A stretch of 64,000 bases of DNA from contig NZ_JALHQD010000003.1 in assembly GCF_022842145.1 (NCBI RefSeq), forward strand, positions 186,001 through 250,000, read 5' to 3'. The translations under genes and the position numbers were made by a program. The notes beneath the pieces were generated by a model. The model saw nothing but the letters and a program-made list of their open reading frames with translations, did no database searches and had not been told where the DNA came from. This document shows, piece after piece, positions 1 through 8,652 of this stretch. Each line of letters starts with the position of its first letter. Within the stretch, counting starts at the first letter, position 1. The stretch is from Tabrizicola sp. GTDB taxonomy: Bacteria > Pseudomonadota > Alphaproteobacteria > Rhodobacterales > Rhodobacteraceae.

Positions 1-1
1 G

Positions 2-1456
2 TTCTACGACCCCTCGGTGAACTGGCTTTACAAGACCGAGCCGGACCCCGGGCTGGCGGGCGCGCGGGACCATTGGCCGCGGGGCAAGGTCCTGGGCGGG
101 TCGTCCAGCATCAACGCGATGGTCTGGATCCGGGGCCACCGGGCAGATTACGAGGATTGGGGCCGCGACAATCCCGGTTGGGGCTGGGACGAGTGCCTCG
201 CGGCCTACCGTGCGCTGGAGGACAACGAGGCGGGCGGCGATGAATGGCGCGGCGCGGGTGGGCCGCTTTTCATCTCGGCCAACCGCTCGGGTCTGCACCC
301 GCTGGTGAAATCCTACGTCGCGGCCTGCGGCGAGAGCGGCTTGGCGGAGAACCCGGATTTCAATGGCGCCGTGCAGGAGGGTGCCGGGATCTACCAGATG
401 ACGATCCGGAATGCGCGGCGGAACTCGGCGGCGCGGGCCTTCCTGCGTCCGGCCATGAAACGGCCGAACCTGCGGGTGATCACCGGGGCGCTCGCGACGA
501 AGGTGGTCATCGAGGGCGGTCGGGCGGTCGGCGTCGAATACCGGCAGGGCAACGCGATCCGGGTGCTGCGCGCGAGGGCCGAGGTGATCCTGGCAGGGGG
601 GGCGATCAACTCGCCGCAGCTTTTGCAGCTTTCGGGGATCGGGCCGGGGGGGCTGTTGCAGGGGTTGGGCATTCCGGTCGTCCGGGACAACGCGAACGTC
701 GGCGATCACCTCAGCGACCATCAGGGCATCAACTATACCTGGTCGATGAAAGTGCCGACCTACAATGACGAGCTTCGGCCTTGGTGGGGCAAGCTTCGGG
801 CCGGTCTGCAGTACTTCATCGGCGGCGGGGGACCGCTGGCCAAGTCGATCAATCATGGCGGCGGCTTTTTCCGGACCCGGGCGGACATGGACCGGCCGAA
901 CATGCAATTGTACTTCCAGGCGTTCTCGACGCTGGTGCCGCGCGACGGAGAGCGGCCGATCCTGAACCCGGACCCCTGGTCGGGCATGTCGATCGGGCTG
1001 TCGAACTGCCGCCCGACCAGCCGGGGGCATATCCGGCTGCGAACCGCGCTGGCCGAGGATCATCCGGTGATCACGGCAAACGCGTTTTCCACCAACAACG
1101 ACGTCGAAGAGATGCTGGCGGCGGTCAAGCACCTGCGCCACATCGCGGCCCAACCGGCGCTTTCGCGGCTTATCAAGGAAGAGTTGCGCCCCGGACCGGA
1201 GGTCGTGACCGACGAGGCGCTGATCGCCGACTTCCGCGCGCGGTCGGGAACGGTCTATCATCCAAGCTGCACCTGCCGGATGGGGCGGGATGCGGCAGGG
1301 TCGGTCGTGGACGCCGGCCTGAAGGTGCATGGGGTCGGCGGTCTGCGGGTGATCGACGCCAGCGCCTTCCCGAACATCATCGCCGGGAACACGAACGCTC
1401 CGGCGATGCTGATGGGCTGGAAGGGCGCGGAACAGGTGCTGGCCGACGCGCGGTGA
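2..1456 (+). CDS. GMC-family FAD oxidoreductase (choline dehydrogenase-like), 5' partial
   Basis: The reading frame is open from the left edge (codons from base 2), so the N-terminus with the FAD-binding GxGxxG lies outside the window. About 484 residues are visible, against roughly 530-550 for the family. The first GMC signature (RGKVLGGSSSINAMVWIRGH) and the second (GAINSPQLLQLSGIG) are both present. The C-terminal active-site region is intact: YHPSCTCRMG supplies the catalytic His, and GNTNAPAMLMGWKGAEQ supplies the second active-site position. Such enzymes oxidise alcohols such as choline or other primary alcohols with FAD; the substrate cannot be read from sequence. A GTG at base 17 is internal and is not taken as the start. 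The next gene, hyi, converges from the other strand 76 bases downstream. Confidence 0.9.
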   Translation, partial: FYDPSVNWLYKTEPDPGLAGARDHWPRGKVLGGSSSINAMVWIRGHRADYEDWGRDNPGWGWDECLAAYRALEDNEAGGDEWRGAGGPLFISANRSGLHPLVKSYVAACGESGLAENPDFNGAVQEGAGIYQMTIRNARRNSAARAFLRPAMKRPNLRVITGALATKVVIEGGRAVGVEYRQGNAIRVLRARAEVILAGGAINSPQLLQLSGIGPGGLLQGLGIPVVRDNANVGDHLSDHQGINYTWSMKVPTYNDELRPWWGKLRAGLQYFIGGGGPLAKSINHGGGFFRTRADMDRPNMQLYFQAFSTLVPRDGERPILNPDPWSGMSIGLSNCRPTSRGHIRLRTALAEDHPVITANAFSTNNDVEEMLAAVKHLRHIAAQPALSRLIKEELRPGPEVVTDEALIADFRARSGTVYHPSCTCRMGRDAAGSVVDAGLKVHGVGGLRVIDASAFPNIIAGNTNAPAMLMGWKGAEQVLADAR

Positions 1457-1532
1457 TCGTGGCGGCACCCTGATCCTGCGGGCGGTGGGCGAACCTGCCT
1501 TGCGGCAGAACCACCCACCCTACGCCCGTGCG

Positions 1533-2315
1533 TCAGGCCGAGCCGCCGATCAGGACGCCACGCGACTTCAGTGCGGCAAGCCAGCCGAGACCCTGGGCCG
1601 TGCCCTTGGCCGGGCGATATTCGGCGGCGATCCAGACCGGCGGGCCGCCATTGTCGATGGCATCGCAGAGGTCGGGCAGTGAGAACCCGCCGCCGCCCGG
1701 CTCGTTCCGGCCCGGAAAGCCCGCGATCTGGACGTGGTTGATGTGGTGGCGGTGGGCGGTCCAGACAGCGCCTGCATCGCCGTGGAGGCGCGCCGCGTGC
1801 CAGACGTCGTACTGGATGCCGATCCGGGGATCGGCGATGTCGTCCAGGATGCGGGCGGCCTGGTCGTAGTCGTTCAGGAAGTAGCCCGGCATGTCGTCAG
1901 GGTTCAGGGGTTCGAGGCAGAGCGTCAGATCCGGTGCCTCGGCCAAGGCCCAGGTCAGGTTTTCCGCGTAGCATTGTTCGGCCTGCGGGCCCTTGGCGAC
2001 CCCGGCCATCACGTGCACGCGCGCCGCGCCCAGCCGGGTCGCGTACTCGGCCGCGCGCAGGAAACTGTCGCGGAACCGCAGTTCCATCCCCGGCACGGCA
2101 GCAAAACCCCGGTCGCCCGAGGCCCAGTCGCCGGGGGGTGTGTTGATCAGCGCCAGCGGCAGACCGTTCAGCGCCCGCTCCCAGTCGGCCATCGGCTGGT
2201 CATAGGGAAACAGCACCTCGACCCCGTCAAAGCCGCAGCGCGCCGCCCAGTCGGGGCGGTCAAGGGTGGGGACTTCGGTGAAGAGGAAGGTCAGGTTCGC
2301 GGCAAAGCGGGGCAT
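1533..2315 (-). CDS. hyi: Hydroxypyruvate isomerase family protein (Hyi)
   Basis: This 260-residue protein of the xylose-isomerase-like TIM-barrel superfamily matches hydroxypyruvate isomerase in length and motifs. It starts MPRFAANLTFLF, has a first catalytic Glu in LCLEPLNPDDMPGYFLND, a metal-site region QYDVWH, and a second catalytic Glu in WIAAEYRPAKGT. Known members interconvert hydroxypyruvate and tartronate semialdehyde in glyoxylate and glycerate metabolism, which would fit with glcDEF 10 kb away, although the two are not adjacent. The gene lies 6 bases downstream of the DUF1285 gene on the same strand, so the two are probably co-transcribed. OtnI-type sugar isomerases share this fold, so the exact substrate is inferred. 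Confidence 0.85.
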   Translation of the reverse strand: MPRFAANLTFLFTEVPTLDRPDWAARCGFDGVEVLFPYDQPMADWERALNGLPLALINTPPGDWASGDRGFAAVPGMELRFRDSFLRAAEYATRLGAARVHVMAGVAKGPQAEQCYAENLTWALAEAPDLTLCLEPLNPDDMPGYFLNDYDQAARILDDIADPRIGIQYDVWHAARLHGDAGAVWTAHRHHINHVQIAGFPGRNEPGGGGFSLPDLCDAIDNGGPPVWIAAEYRPAKGTAQGLGWLAALKSRGVLIGGSA

Positions 2316-2321
2316 GGGTGA

Positions 2322-2903
2322 TCAGGGCAATTCCGACGAGGGGATAACCGGGAAAAACTGCCCCGAGGACCATATTCCGAACCACTTATGCCCGTCATGC
2401 ACCTCATGGCAACCCAGATCGACCAGCCGGTAGAAGGATTTCCGGTCGATCAGCGCCCAAAGATTGCTGCGGACAAGGATATAGGGCGCAGGTTCGCCGC
2501 TGACCGGGTCCCGTTCGACCCGCAAGGGATGGTCGGGACCAAGGGTCGCCGTGTCCTCGGTCTTCGTGGTGAAGGTCAGGGTCTGGGCCTGGCCCTGGCC
2601 GGAGACGTCGAAGTCGGTGGCCAGAAGCGGGGCGTCATCGACGGTGATGCCGACCTTCTCGACCGGAGTGACCAGGAAGTAATCATCGCCTTCCCGTTTC
2701 AGGATCGAGGAGAACAGCTTGACCAGCGGTGCCCGGCCGATTGGCGTGCCGAGGTAGAACCAGGTCCCGTCGCGGGCGATGCGGATGTCGAGGTCGCCGC
2801 AGAAGGGCGGGTTCCACAGGTGGACGGGGGGAGGGCCCTTGGTGCCGGCTGCCTTGGCGGCGGCGGCAAGCGTGTCGGCATCTGGTTTCGGAGGTGTCTG
2901 CAT
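2322..2903 (-). CDS. DUF1285 domain-containing protein
   Basis: This 193-residue soluble protein matches the DUF1285 family, whose members are small conserved proteobacterial proteins of unknown function with a beta-rich fold. Recognisable family stretches are PFCGDLDIRIARDGTWFYLGTPI near residue 34, a central YFLVTPVEKVGI, and a C-terminal SFYRLVDLGCHEVHDGHKWFGIWSSG. The start is the ATG at 2903 (MQTPPKPDAD). The frame is open much further upstream, but only because of antisense to the next gene. It is transcribed divergently from the nucleoside-phosphorylase-like gene and upstream of hyi. No catalytic residues can be assigned. Confidence 0.85.
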   Translation of the reverse strand: MQTPPKPDADTLAAAAKAAGTKGPPPVHLWNPPFCGDLDIRIARDGTWFYLGTPIGRAPLVKLFSSILKREGDDYFLVTPVEKVGITVDDAPLLATDFDVSGQGQAQTLTFTTKTEDTATLGPDHPLRVERDPVSGEPAPYILVRSNLWALIDRKSFYRLVDLGCHEVHDGHKWFGIWSSGQFFPVIPSSELP

Positions 2904-2999
2904 GGGCGCGCACTCTAGCGGGGATGGGGGCTTGTGCAACGGTGGCTTTGGGGCCGAGGTTCCGACGCCGGGTTGACAGGGGTGCCTGCGCCCCGCCTG

Positions 3000-3824
3000 A
3001 TGCCGCACATGGCCCCATTTCATCTGACGCCGCAAACTCTGGTCGGGCGCCGCTTCGGCCCCGACACCTTCGACGGCATCCGCATCGCGCTGATGGGCTT
3101 CTGCCCGCCCCCGGCAGCCTTCGGGCGCTATCCGCGCGACCGCACCCGGGACCAGCATTTCATCCATCTGGCGCCCGAAAGTGTCCGGATCGTCACGCAT
3201 GGCGGGCTGCCGGTCCTGTCGCTGTCGCATGTCTACGGCGGGCCGGTCGCCTCGGCGACGGTGGAAGAGCTGGCCTGGTACGGGATCGAGCATGTGCTGG
3301 CCTACGGGCTGGCCGGGGGGCTTGGCGTGGGCGCCGCGACGGGCGAAACGCTGGGGATGGGTGCCTTTTATCTGGTGCAGGACGCGCTGGCACGGGACGG
3401 GACCACTCCGCATTATTCCGAGGCTTCGGTCATTCCGGCCGACCCGGGGCTTGTGGAACAGGTCCGCGTGGCCTGGACCGGGCCGGACCCGATCCTGCCG
3501 GTCCGCGCCGCGACCAATGACGCGATCTACCGGGAAAGCGATGCGATGCTGGACCGGTTTCGGGCAGGCGGCTGCCATGTGGTCAACCTCGACTCCGCGC
3601 ATCTTTATGCGGCTAGTCTGGTGAACAGCGCCGGGCGGCGATTGCGGACCGTCCAGTGCGGGGTGGTGTCGGATGTGGTCGAACGCGACGGCAGTTTGCT
3701 AAGCGCGTTGGCCGAAATGCTGGCGAAGGGTGCGACGGGGGTGAACCCGCTGGACAAGACCGGCGAGATCGTCCGGTTCTACATCGAGACCCTGTCGCGC
3801 CGGCTGATCGACAAAATTCCTTGA
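3000..3824 (+). CDS. Nucleoside phosphorylase-like protein (PNP/UDP family)
   Basis: This protein of about 274 residues has the layout of the PNP/UDP phosphorylase fold. GLPVLSLSHVYGGPVASATVEEL matches the phosphate-loop and helix region, LAYGLAGGLG matches the usual G-x-C/A-GG turn, and VVNLDSAHLYAAS sits where the family has its ribose-binding Met-Glu motif. Here the Met-Glu is replaced by Leu-Asp, so the reaction may differ from standard uridine or purine nucleoside cleavage. Start choice is uncertain: ATG at 3000 and ATG at 3009 are both possible with no strong ribosome site, and a more upstream in-frame start at 2934 is less likely because it crowds the divergent DUF1285 gene. TTGACA at 2973-2978 could be a -35 element, which would favour 3009. 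Confidence 0.7.
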   Translation: MPHMAPFHLTPQTLVGRRFGPDTFDGIRIALMGFCPPPAAFGRYPRDRTRDQHFIHLAPESVRIVTHGGLPVLSLSHVYGGPVASATVEELAWYGIEHVLAYGLAGGLGVGAATGETLGMGAFYLVQDALARDGTTPHYSEASVIPADPGLVEQVRVAWTGPDPILPVRAATNDAIYRESDAMLDRFRAGGCHVVNLDSAHLYAASLVNSAGRRLRTVQCGVVSDVVERDGSLLSALAEMLAKGATGVNPLDKTGEIVRFYIETLSRRLIDKIP

Positions 3825-3976
3825 GCAAGAAGCTTGGAAATCTCCTTGCTTCAGGAATTTGGCTCCCCGCTGACGCCGCTCTCACGATCATTTGTGTCAA
3901 GTCGCCTTTTGCCATTTGTGCCCGCCGGGATACTTCGCTTTAGTGGCGGGGATAGACCCTGAAGGGAGCTGAATTC

Positions 3977-4981
3977 ATGGCCGACACCAAGGCGCTGGTC
4001 GCGGAAATCGAGACGCTGGGCGCGACGCTGGGACAGGCGAAGGCCTCGATCAACCGGCGGTTCATCGGGCAGGAGAAGGTCGTGGACCTTGTGCTGGCCT
4101 CGATGCTGTGTGGCGGCCACGCGCTGCTGGTCGGCCTGCCGGGACTGGGCAAGACGCGGCTGGTGGATACCCTGGGCACGGTGATGGGCCTGAAGGCCAA
4201 CCGCATCCAGTTCACCCCGGACCTGATGCCCGCCGATATCCTGGGGTCCGAAGTGCTGGAAACCTCGGGCGAGGGGGGCCGCGCGTTCCGCTTCGTGGAA
4301 GGTCCGATCTTCTGCCAGCTTTTGATGGCCGACGAGATCAACCGCGCCTCGCCCCGGACGCAGTCGGCGCTTCTGCAGGCGATGCAGGAAAAAGAGGTCA
4401 CCATCGCGGGCCAGCACCGGCCCCTGGGCCGGCCGTTCCACGTCCTTGCGACCCAGAACCCGATCGAACAGGAAGGCACCTATCCGCTGCCCGAAGCGCA
4501 GCTTGACCGCTTCCTGGTGCAGGTGGACGTCGAATACCCGACCCGCCAGACCGAGCGTGACATCCTGATCGCCACGACGGGTGCCGAAGAGGCCGAGGCG
4601 CATCAGGTCTTCACCACCGCCGAGCTGATCAACGCACAGGGCGTCATCCGCCGCATGCCGGTCGGCGAACAGGTGGTCGAGGCGATCCTTGACCTGGTGC
4701 GTGCCTGCCGTCCGGGGGAACCCGAGGGGCGGGACCTGGCCGACTCGCTCAGCTGGGGTCCCGGCCCCCGCGCCGCGCAGGCGCTGATGCTGACGGTCCG
4801 CGCGCGGGCGCTTCTGGACGGGCGGCTTGCGCCGTCGATCAGCGATGTGGCCGATCTGGCGCAGGCGGTGCTGGTGCACCGGATGGCGCTGTCCTTCGCC
4901 GCGCGCGCCCGGGGCGAGACGCTGGCCGGGATCATCTCTCGCGTGACGGCCAAGACCCTGCGTCTAGAGGCGGCGGCGTGA
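3977..4981 (+). CDS. MoxR-family AAA+ ATPase
   Basis: This 334-residue AAA+ ATPase of the MoxR family has Walker A GLPGLGKT at residues 53-60, Walker B LLMADE near 115-120, sensor-1 LATQNP, and the family hallmark PLPEAQLDRF. MoxR ATPases act as chaperone-like remodelling enzymes, typically beside DUF58 and von Willebrand proteins, often in metal-cofactor insertion or envelope stress. A good ribosome site (AAGGGAG) precedes the ATG. This is the first gene of a four-gene operon and overlaps the DUF58 gene by 4 bases, so translational coupling is likely. The target complex is not known from sequence. Confidence 0.95.
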   Translation: MADTKALVAEIETLGATLGQAKASINRRFIGQEKVVDLVLASMLCGGHALLVGLPGLGKTRLVDTLGTVMGLKANRIQFTPDLMPADILGSEVLETSGEGGRAFRFVEGPIFCQLLMADEINRASPRTQSALLQAMQEKEVTIAGQHRPLGRPFHVLATQNPIEQEGTYPLPEAQLDRFLVQVDVEYPTRQTERDILIATTGAEEAEAHQVFTTAELINAQGVIRRMPVGEQVVEAILDLVRACRPGEPEGRDLADSLSWGPGPRAAQALMLTVRARALLDGRLAPSISDVADLAQAVLVHRMALSFAARARGETLAGIISRVTAKTLRLEAAA

Positions 4982-5865
4982 GTGTAGCCCCCCAGGCACG
5001 GGACGGCGACCTGCGCTCGCGCGCCGAGGCACTGGGTCAGACCCTGCCGCCCCTGCTGGCCGAGGCCGAGATGCTGGCCTCGACCGTGATGATGGGCGAA
5101 CACGGGCGGCGCAGGGCAGGGCTGGGGGATGAGTTCTGGCAATACCGCCCGGCCCACCAGGGTGATTCCGCGCGGATGATCGACTGGCGGCGCTCGGCCC
5201 GGTCGGACGCCCATTTCGTGCGGGAACGCGAATGGCAGGCGGCGCAGTCGGTGACGATCTGGGTCGACCCGGCCAAGTCGATGAGCTTTACCGGCGACAA
5301 GTCCCGCGCGCCCAAGGCGGACCGGGCCAAGCTTCTGGGCCTCGCGCTGGCGGTCCTTCTCTTGCGCGGTGGCGAGAGGGTGGGCCTTGCGGGGCTGGCC
5401 GCGCCCCGCTCGGGGCGGGCGCAGCTGTTGCGGCTGGCCGCGCGGCTTTCGGGTGAGGCGGCGGATCAGGATTTCGGCGCGCCGGAAACCGAAGGCATGG
5501 TCAGCCACGGCCGCGGGGTGTTTCTGTCCGACTTCCTGGGCGACCTTTCTGGCATCGAGGCGGGCCTTGCCCGCGCCGCCGACCGTGGGGTGAAGGGGGT
5601 CCTGATCCAGGTCCTCGACCCGGCGGAAGAGGAGTTTCCCTTCGACGGCCGCACGATCTTTGAATCGATGGGTGGCACCATGCGCCACGAGACCCAGCAG
5701 GCCGGAGAGTTGCGGACCCGCTATCTGGCGCGTCTTGCCGAACGGAAGGACCGTCTGGCGACGCTGGCCCGCGCCGTGGGCTGGCACTTCTCCACGCACC
5801 ACACCGGCGCGCCCGCGCAATCGGCGCTGCTTTGGGCCTATGTCGCGCTGCAGGGGGGGCGGTAG
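4978..5865 (+). CDS. DUF58 domain-containing protein
   Basis: This 295-residue protein of the DUF58 family carries the signature QYRPAHQGDSARMIDWRRSAR at about residues 54-74, followed by a VWA-like core starting at VTIWVDPAKSM. It starts at GTG inside the stop region of the MoxR gene (GTGA overlap). DUF58 proteins are the usual partners of MoxR ATPases and are thought to present substrates or bind metal through a VWA-like fold. No membrane segment is evident, so it is probably cytoplasmic at the membrane face. The stop codon is immediately followed by the start of the next gene. Confidence 0.92.
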   Translation: MSVAPQARDGDLRSRAEALGQTLPPLLAEAEMLASTVMMGEHGRRRAGLGDEFWQYRPAHQGDSARMIDWRRSARSDAHFVREREWQAAQSVTIWVDPAKSMSFTGDKSRAPKADRAKLLGLALAVLLLRGGERVGLAGLAAPRSGRAQLLRLAARLSGEAADQDFGAPETEGMVSHGRGVFLSDFLGDLSGIEAGLARAADRGVKGVLIQVLDPAEEEFPFDGRTIFESMGGTMRHETQQAGELRTRYLARLAERKDRLATLARAVGWHFSTHHTGAPAQSALLWAYVALQGGR

Positions 5866-8652
5866 ATGTTCACCCTCGGCCCTCTGGGTTTTGCGGCCCC
5901 CTGGCTGTTGGTGGCGCTGATCGCGCTGCCGGTGCTGTGGCTGCTGCTGCGCGCCGTGCCGCCCGCGCCGATCCGGCGTCGGTTTCCCGGCGTGGCGCTG
6001 CTTCTGGGCCTGAAGGACGAGGAGGCCGAGACCGACAAGACGCCGTGGTGGCTGCTTCTTCTGCGCACGCTGGCCATCGCGGCCGTCATCATCGGCTTTG
6101 CCGGGCCGGTCCTGAACCCAGACGACCGCGCACCGGGAACGGGGCCGATGCTCATCGTGGTCGACGGTGGCTGGGCCGATGCCCGCGACTGGCCGCAGCG
6201 CCTCGAGAAGATCGAGGCGCTGGTCGAAGAGGCCGGGGTGCAGGGCCGTCCCGTGGCGCTGTTGCGGCTGACCGACGCGCCGGGCGTGGTCGAGTTCCAG
6301 ACCTCCGAGGCCTGGGCTGGCCGGGCCGCGGGTCTGCAGCCGCAGGCCTGGGCCCCCGCCGACTTTGCCGAGTGGGCCGAGGTCCTGCCGGACGGGGATT
6401 TCGAGACGACCTGGCTGTCCGACGGCTTGGACCATGACGGGCGCGACGCGCTTCTGTCGGCACTTCAGTCGCGCGGCGACGTGCGGGTGATCGAGAACAT
6501 CCGCGCGGTTTATGGCCTGCACCCCGCACGCTTCGAGGACGGCAATGTGGTCGTCGCGGCCAGCCGGATGCCTGCGGGCGACGCGGGCTCGGTCGAGGTG
6601 GTGGCGCAAGGTCCGGACCCTTCGGGGATCGAGCGTGACCTGGGACGCGTGACGCTGGCCTTCGAAAGCGGCGCTGCACAAGCCGAAGCCGCGATGGACC
6701 TGCCGCCAGAACTGCGTAACCGGATCACGCGCTTCGTTCTGGAAGGCGCGCGGACGGCGGGGTCGGTCAGCCTGGCCGACGACAGCCTCAAGCGCCGGAA
6801 GATCGCGCTGATCCAAAGCGGCGCGGACGAGGAAACCCTGCAGCTTCTCTCGCCGCTGCACTACCTGCGCCAGGCGCTTGCACCGACGGCGGACATCATC
6901 GAGGGCAACCTGAAGGACACGCTGCTGGCCAACCCGGACGTGGTGGTCCTGGCCGATGTGGCCGAGATCGCCGGCCCGGAACGTGACGCCCTGCTGGAGT
7001 GGGTGGACAAGGGCGGCCTGCTCCTGCGTTTCGCCGGCCCGGTGCTGGCAGCCAGTGACGTGAGCCGCATCGACGAGGACCCGCTGCTGCCGGTCCGCCT
7101 GCGCGAAGGCGGCCGGACAGTGGGCGGCGCGATGAGCTGGGGTGAACCGAAGGCCCTGGCCCCGTTCCCCGAAGGCTCGCCCTTCTTCGGACTGACCGCG
7201 CCCCCCGATGTCGTGGTGCGCGAACAGGTGCTGGCGCAGCCCGACCCCGACCTGACCGAACGCACCATTGCCGCGCTGGACGACGGCACGCCCCTGATGA
7301 CCCGCAAGGTGATCGGCGGCGGGCAGGTGGTGCTGGTGCACGTCACCGCCAACGCCGAATGGTCCTCGCTCCCCCTCTCGGGCCTGTTCGTGCAGATGCT
7401 GGAGCGGCTGGCAGTGTCGACCAAACCGGCCCAGCCGGAAGCCGCGGACCTGTCCGGCCAGACCTGGGTGCCGGAAGTGGTGCTGGACGCCTATGGCGCG
7501 GCGACGGACGCCGGCGAACTTCCGGGCGTCGAGGGCGAGGCGCTGGCCGAAGCCATCGCGCAGGGCCCGTCGCTGGCCTTCCAGCCCGGGCTTTATGCCG
7601 GGGCCGACCGCCGGGTGGCGCTGAACGTCCTGGGCGACGAGACGACGCTGGAGCCTGCGGTCTGGCCGCAAGGCGTCCCCGTCGACCGGCTGGAGGCGCG
7701 GGCCGTGCAGGCGCTGAAGGGCGACTTCCTGACCTTTGCGGCGGTCCTGCTGCTTCTGGACGTGCTGGCGGCGCTTTGGCTGGCGGGCCGGTTGCGCGGC
7801 CTTGCGCGCGGGACGGCCGCTGTCCTGGCGCTGGCGCTGCTGGTGGCCACCCCGCGCGAAGCGCAGGCGCAGGACACCCCCGGGCCGAACGACGACTTCG
7901 CCGTGCAGGCGACCTCCTCCGTTGTCCTTGCCTATGTGCAGACCGGCGACCCGCAGATCGACGAGCTGTCTCGGCAGGGTCTTCTGGGCCTTTCCGACAA
8001 GCTGTGGCAACGCACCTCGATCGAGCCGCTGATGCCGATGGCGGTGGACATCGAAAAGGACGAACTGGCGTTCTTCCCCTTCCTCTACTGGCCGATCTCG
8101 ACCGCAGCCGCCGAACCTTCGGATGCAGCCTATGCCAAGCTGAACCAGTATCTGCGGACCGGGGGGATGATCCTCTTTGACACCCGCGACGCCGATCTTG
8201 CCGGTTTTGGCGGCGGCACCACACCTGAGGGGCAGACGCTTCAGGTGATCGCCTCTGGCCTGGACATCCCGCCGTTGGAGCAGATCCCGCTCGACCACGT
8301 CCTGACCCGCACCTTCTATCTTCTGCAGGACTTTCCCGGCCGCCATCAGGGCGGGCAGCTTTGGGTCGAGGCCGCACCGAATGCCGAGGCCGAGGCCGCC
8401 GAGGGGATGCCGTTCCGCAACCTCAACGACGGGGTGACGCCGGTGGTGATCGGCGGGGCGGACTGGGCCTCGGCCTGGGCGACGGATGACATGGGCGTGC
8501 CACTGGTCCCGATCGGGCGCGGCTTTGCCGGCGAACAGCAGCGCGAGATCGCCTACCGCTTTGGCATCAACCTCATCATGCATGTGCTGACCGGCAACTA
8601 CAAATCCGACCAGGTCCATGTCCCGGCACTTCTGGAAAGGCTGGGCCAATGA
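5866..8652 (+). CDS. BatA/DUF4159 domain membrane protein
   Basis: This 928-residue protein has an N-terminal aerotolerance-regulator (BatA-type) region with membrane segments near residues 8-28 and 62-83. A long extracytoplasmic middle follows, then another membrane segment near 621-645 and a C-terminal DUF4159 domain from about residue 675, with FFPFLYWPIS and GGMILFDTRD. The ATG abuts the DUF58 stop with no spacer. DUF4159 resembles the class I glutamine-amidotransferase fold without its catalytic triad. The architecture is typical of the alphaproteobacterial MoxR/DUF58 operon. The protein presumably works at the inner membrane with the MoxR ATPase; its exact job is unknown. Confidence 0.9.
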   Translation: MFTLGPLGFAAPWLLVALIALPVLWLLLRAVPPAPIRRRFPGVALLLGLKDEEAETDKTPWWLLLLRTLAIAAVIIGFAGPVLNPDDRAPGTGPMLIVVDGGWADARDWPQRLEKIEALVEEAGVQGRPVALLRLTDAPGVVEFQTSEAWAGRAAGLQPQAWAPADFAEWAEVLPDGDFETTWLSDGLDHDGRDALLSALQSRGDVRVIENIRAVYGLHPARFEDGNVVVAASRMPAGDAGSVEVVAQGPDPSGIERDLGRVTLAFESGAAQAEAAMDLPPELRNRITRFVLEGARTAGSVSLADDSLKRRKIALIQSGADEETLQLLSPLHYLRQALAPTADIIEGNLKDTLLANPDVVVLADVAEIAGPERDALLEWVDKGGLLLRFAGPVLAASDVSRIDEDPLLPVRLREGGRTVGGAMSWGEPKALAPFPEGSPFFGLTAPPDVVVREQVLAQPDPDLTERTIAALDDGTPLMTRKVIGGGQVVLVHVTANAEWSSLPLSGLFVQMLERLAVSTKPAQPEAADLSGQTWVPEVVLDAYGAATDAGELPGVEGEALAEAIAQGPSLAFQPGLYAGADRRVALNVLGDETTLEPAVWPQGVPVDRLEARAVQALKGDFLTFAAVLLLLDVLAALWLAGRLRGLARGTAAVLALALLVATPREAQAQDTPGPNDDFAVQATSSVVLAYVQTGDPQIDELSRQGLLGLSDKLWQRTSIEPLMPMAVDIEKDELAFFPFLYWPISTAAAEPSDAAYAKLNQYLRTGGMILFDTRDADLAGFGGGTTPEGQTLQVIASGLDIPPLEQIPLDHVLTRTFYLLQDFPGRHQGGQLWVEAAPNAEAEAAEGMPFRNLNDGVTPVVIGGADWASAWATDDMGVPLVPIGRGFAGEQQREIAYRFGINLIMHVLTGNYKSDQVHVPALLERLGQ

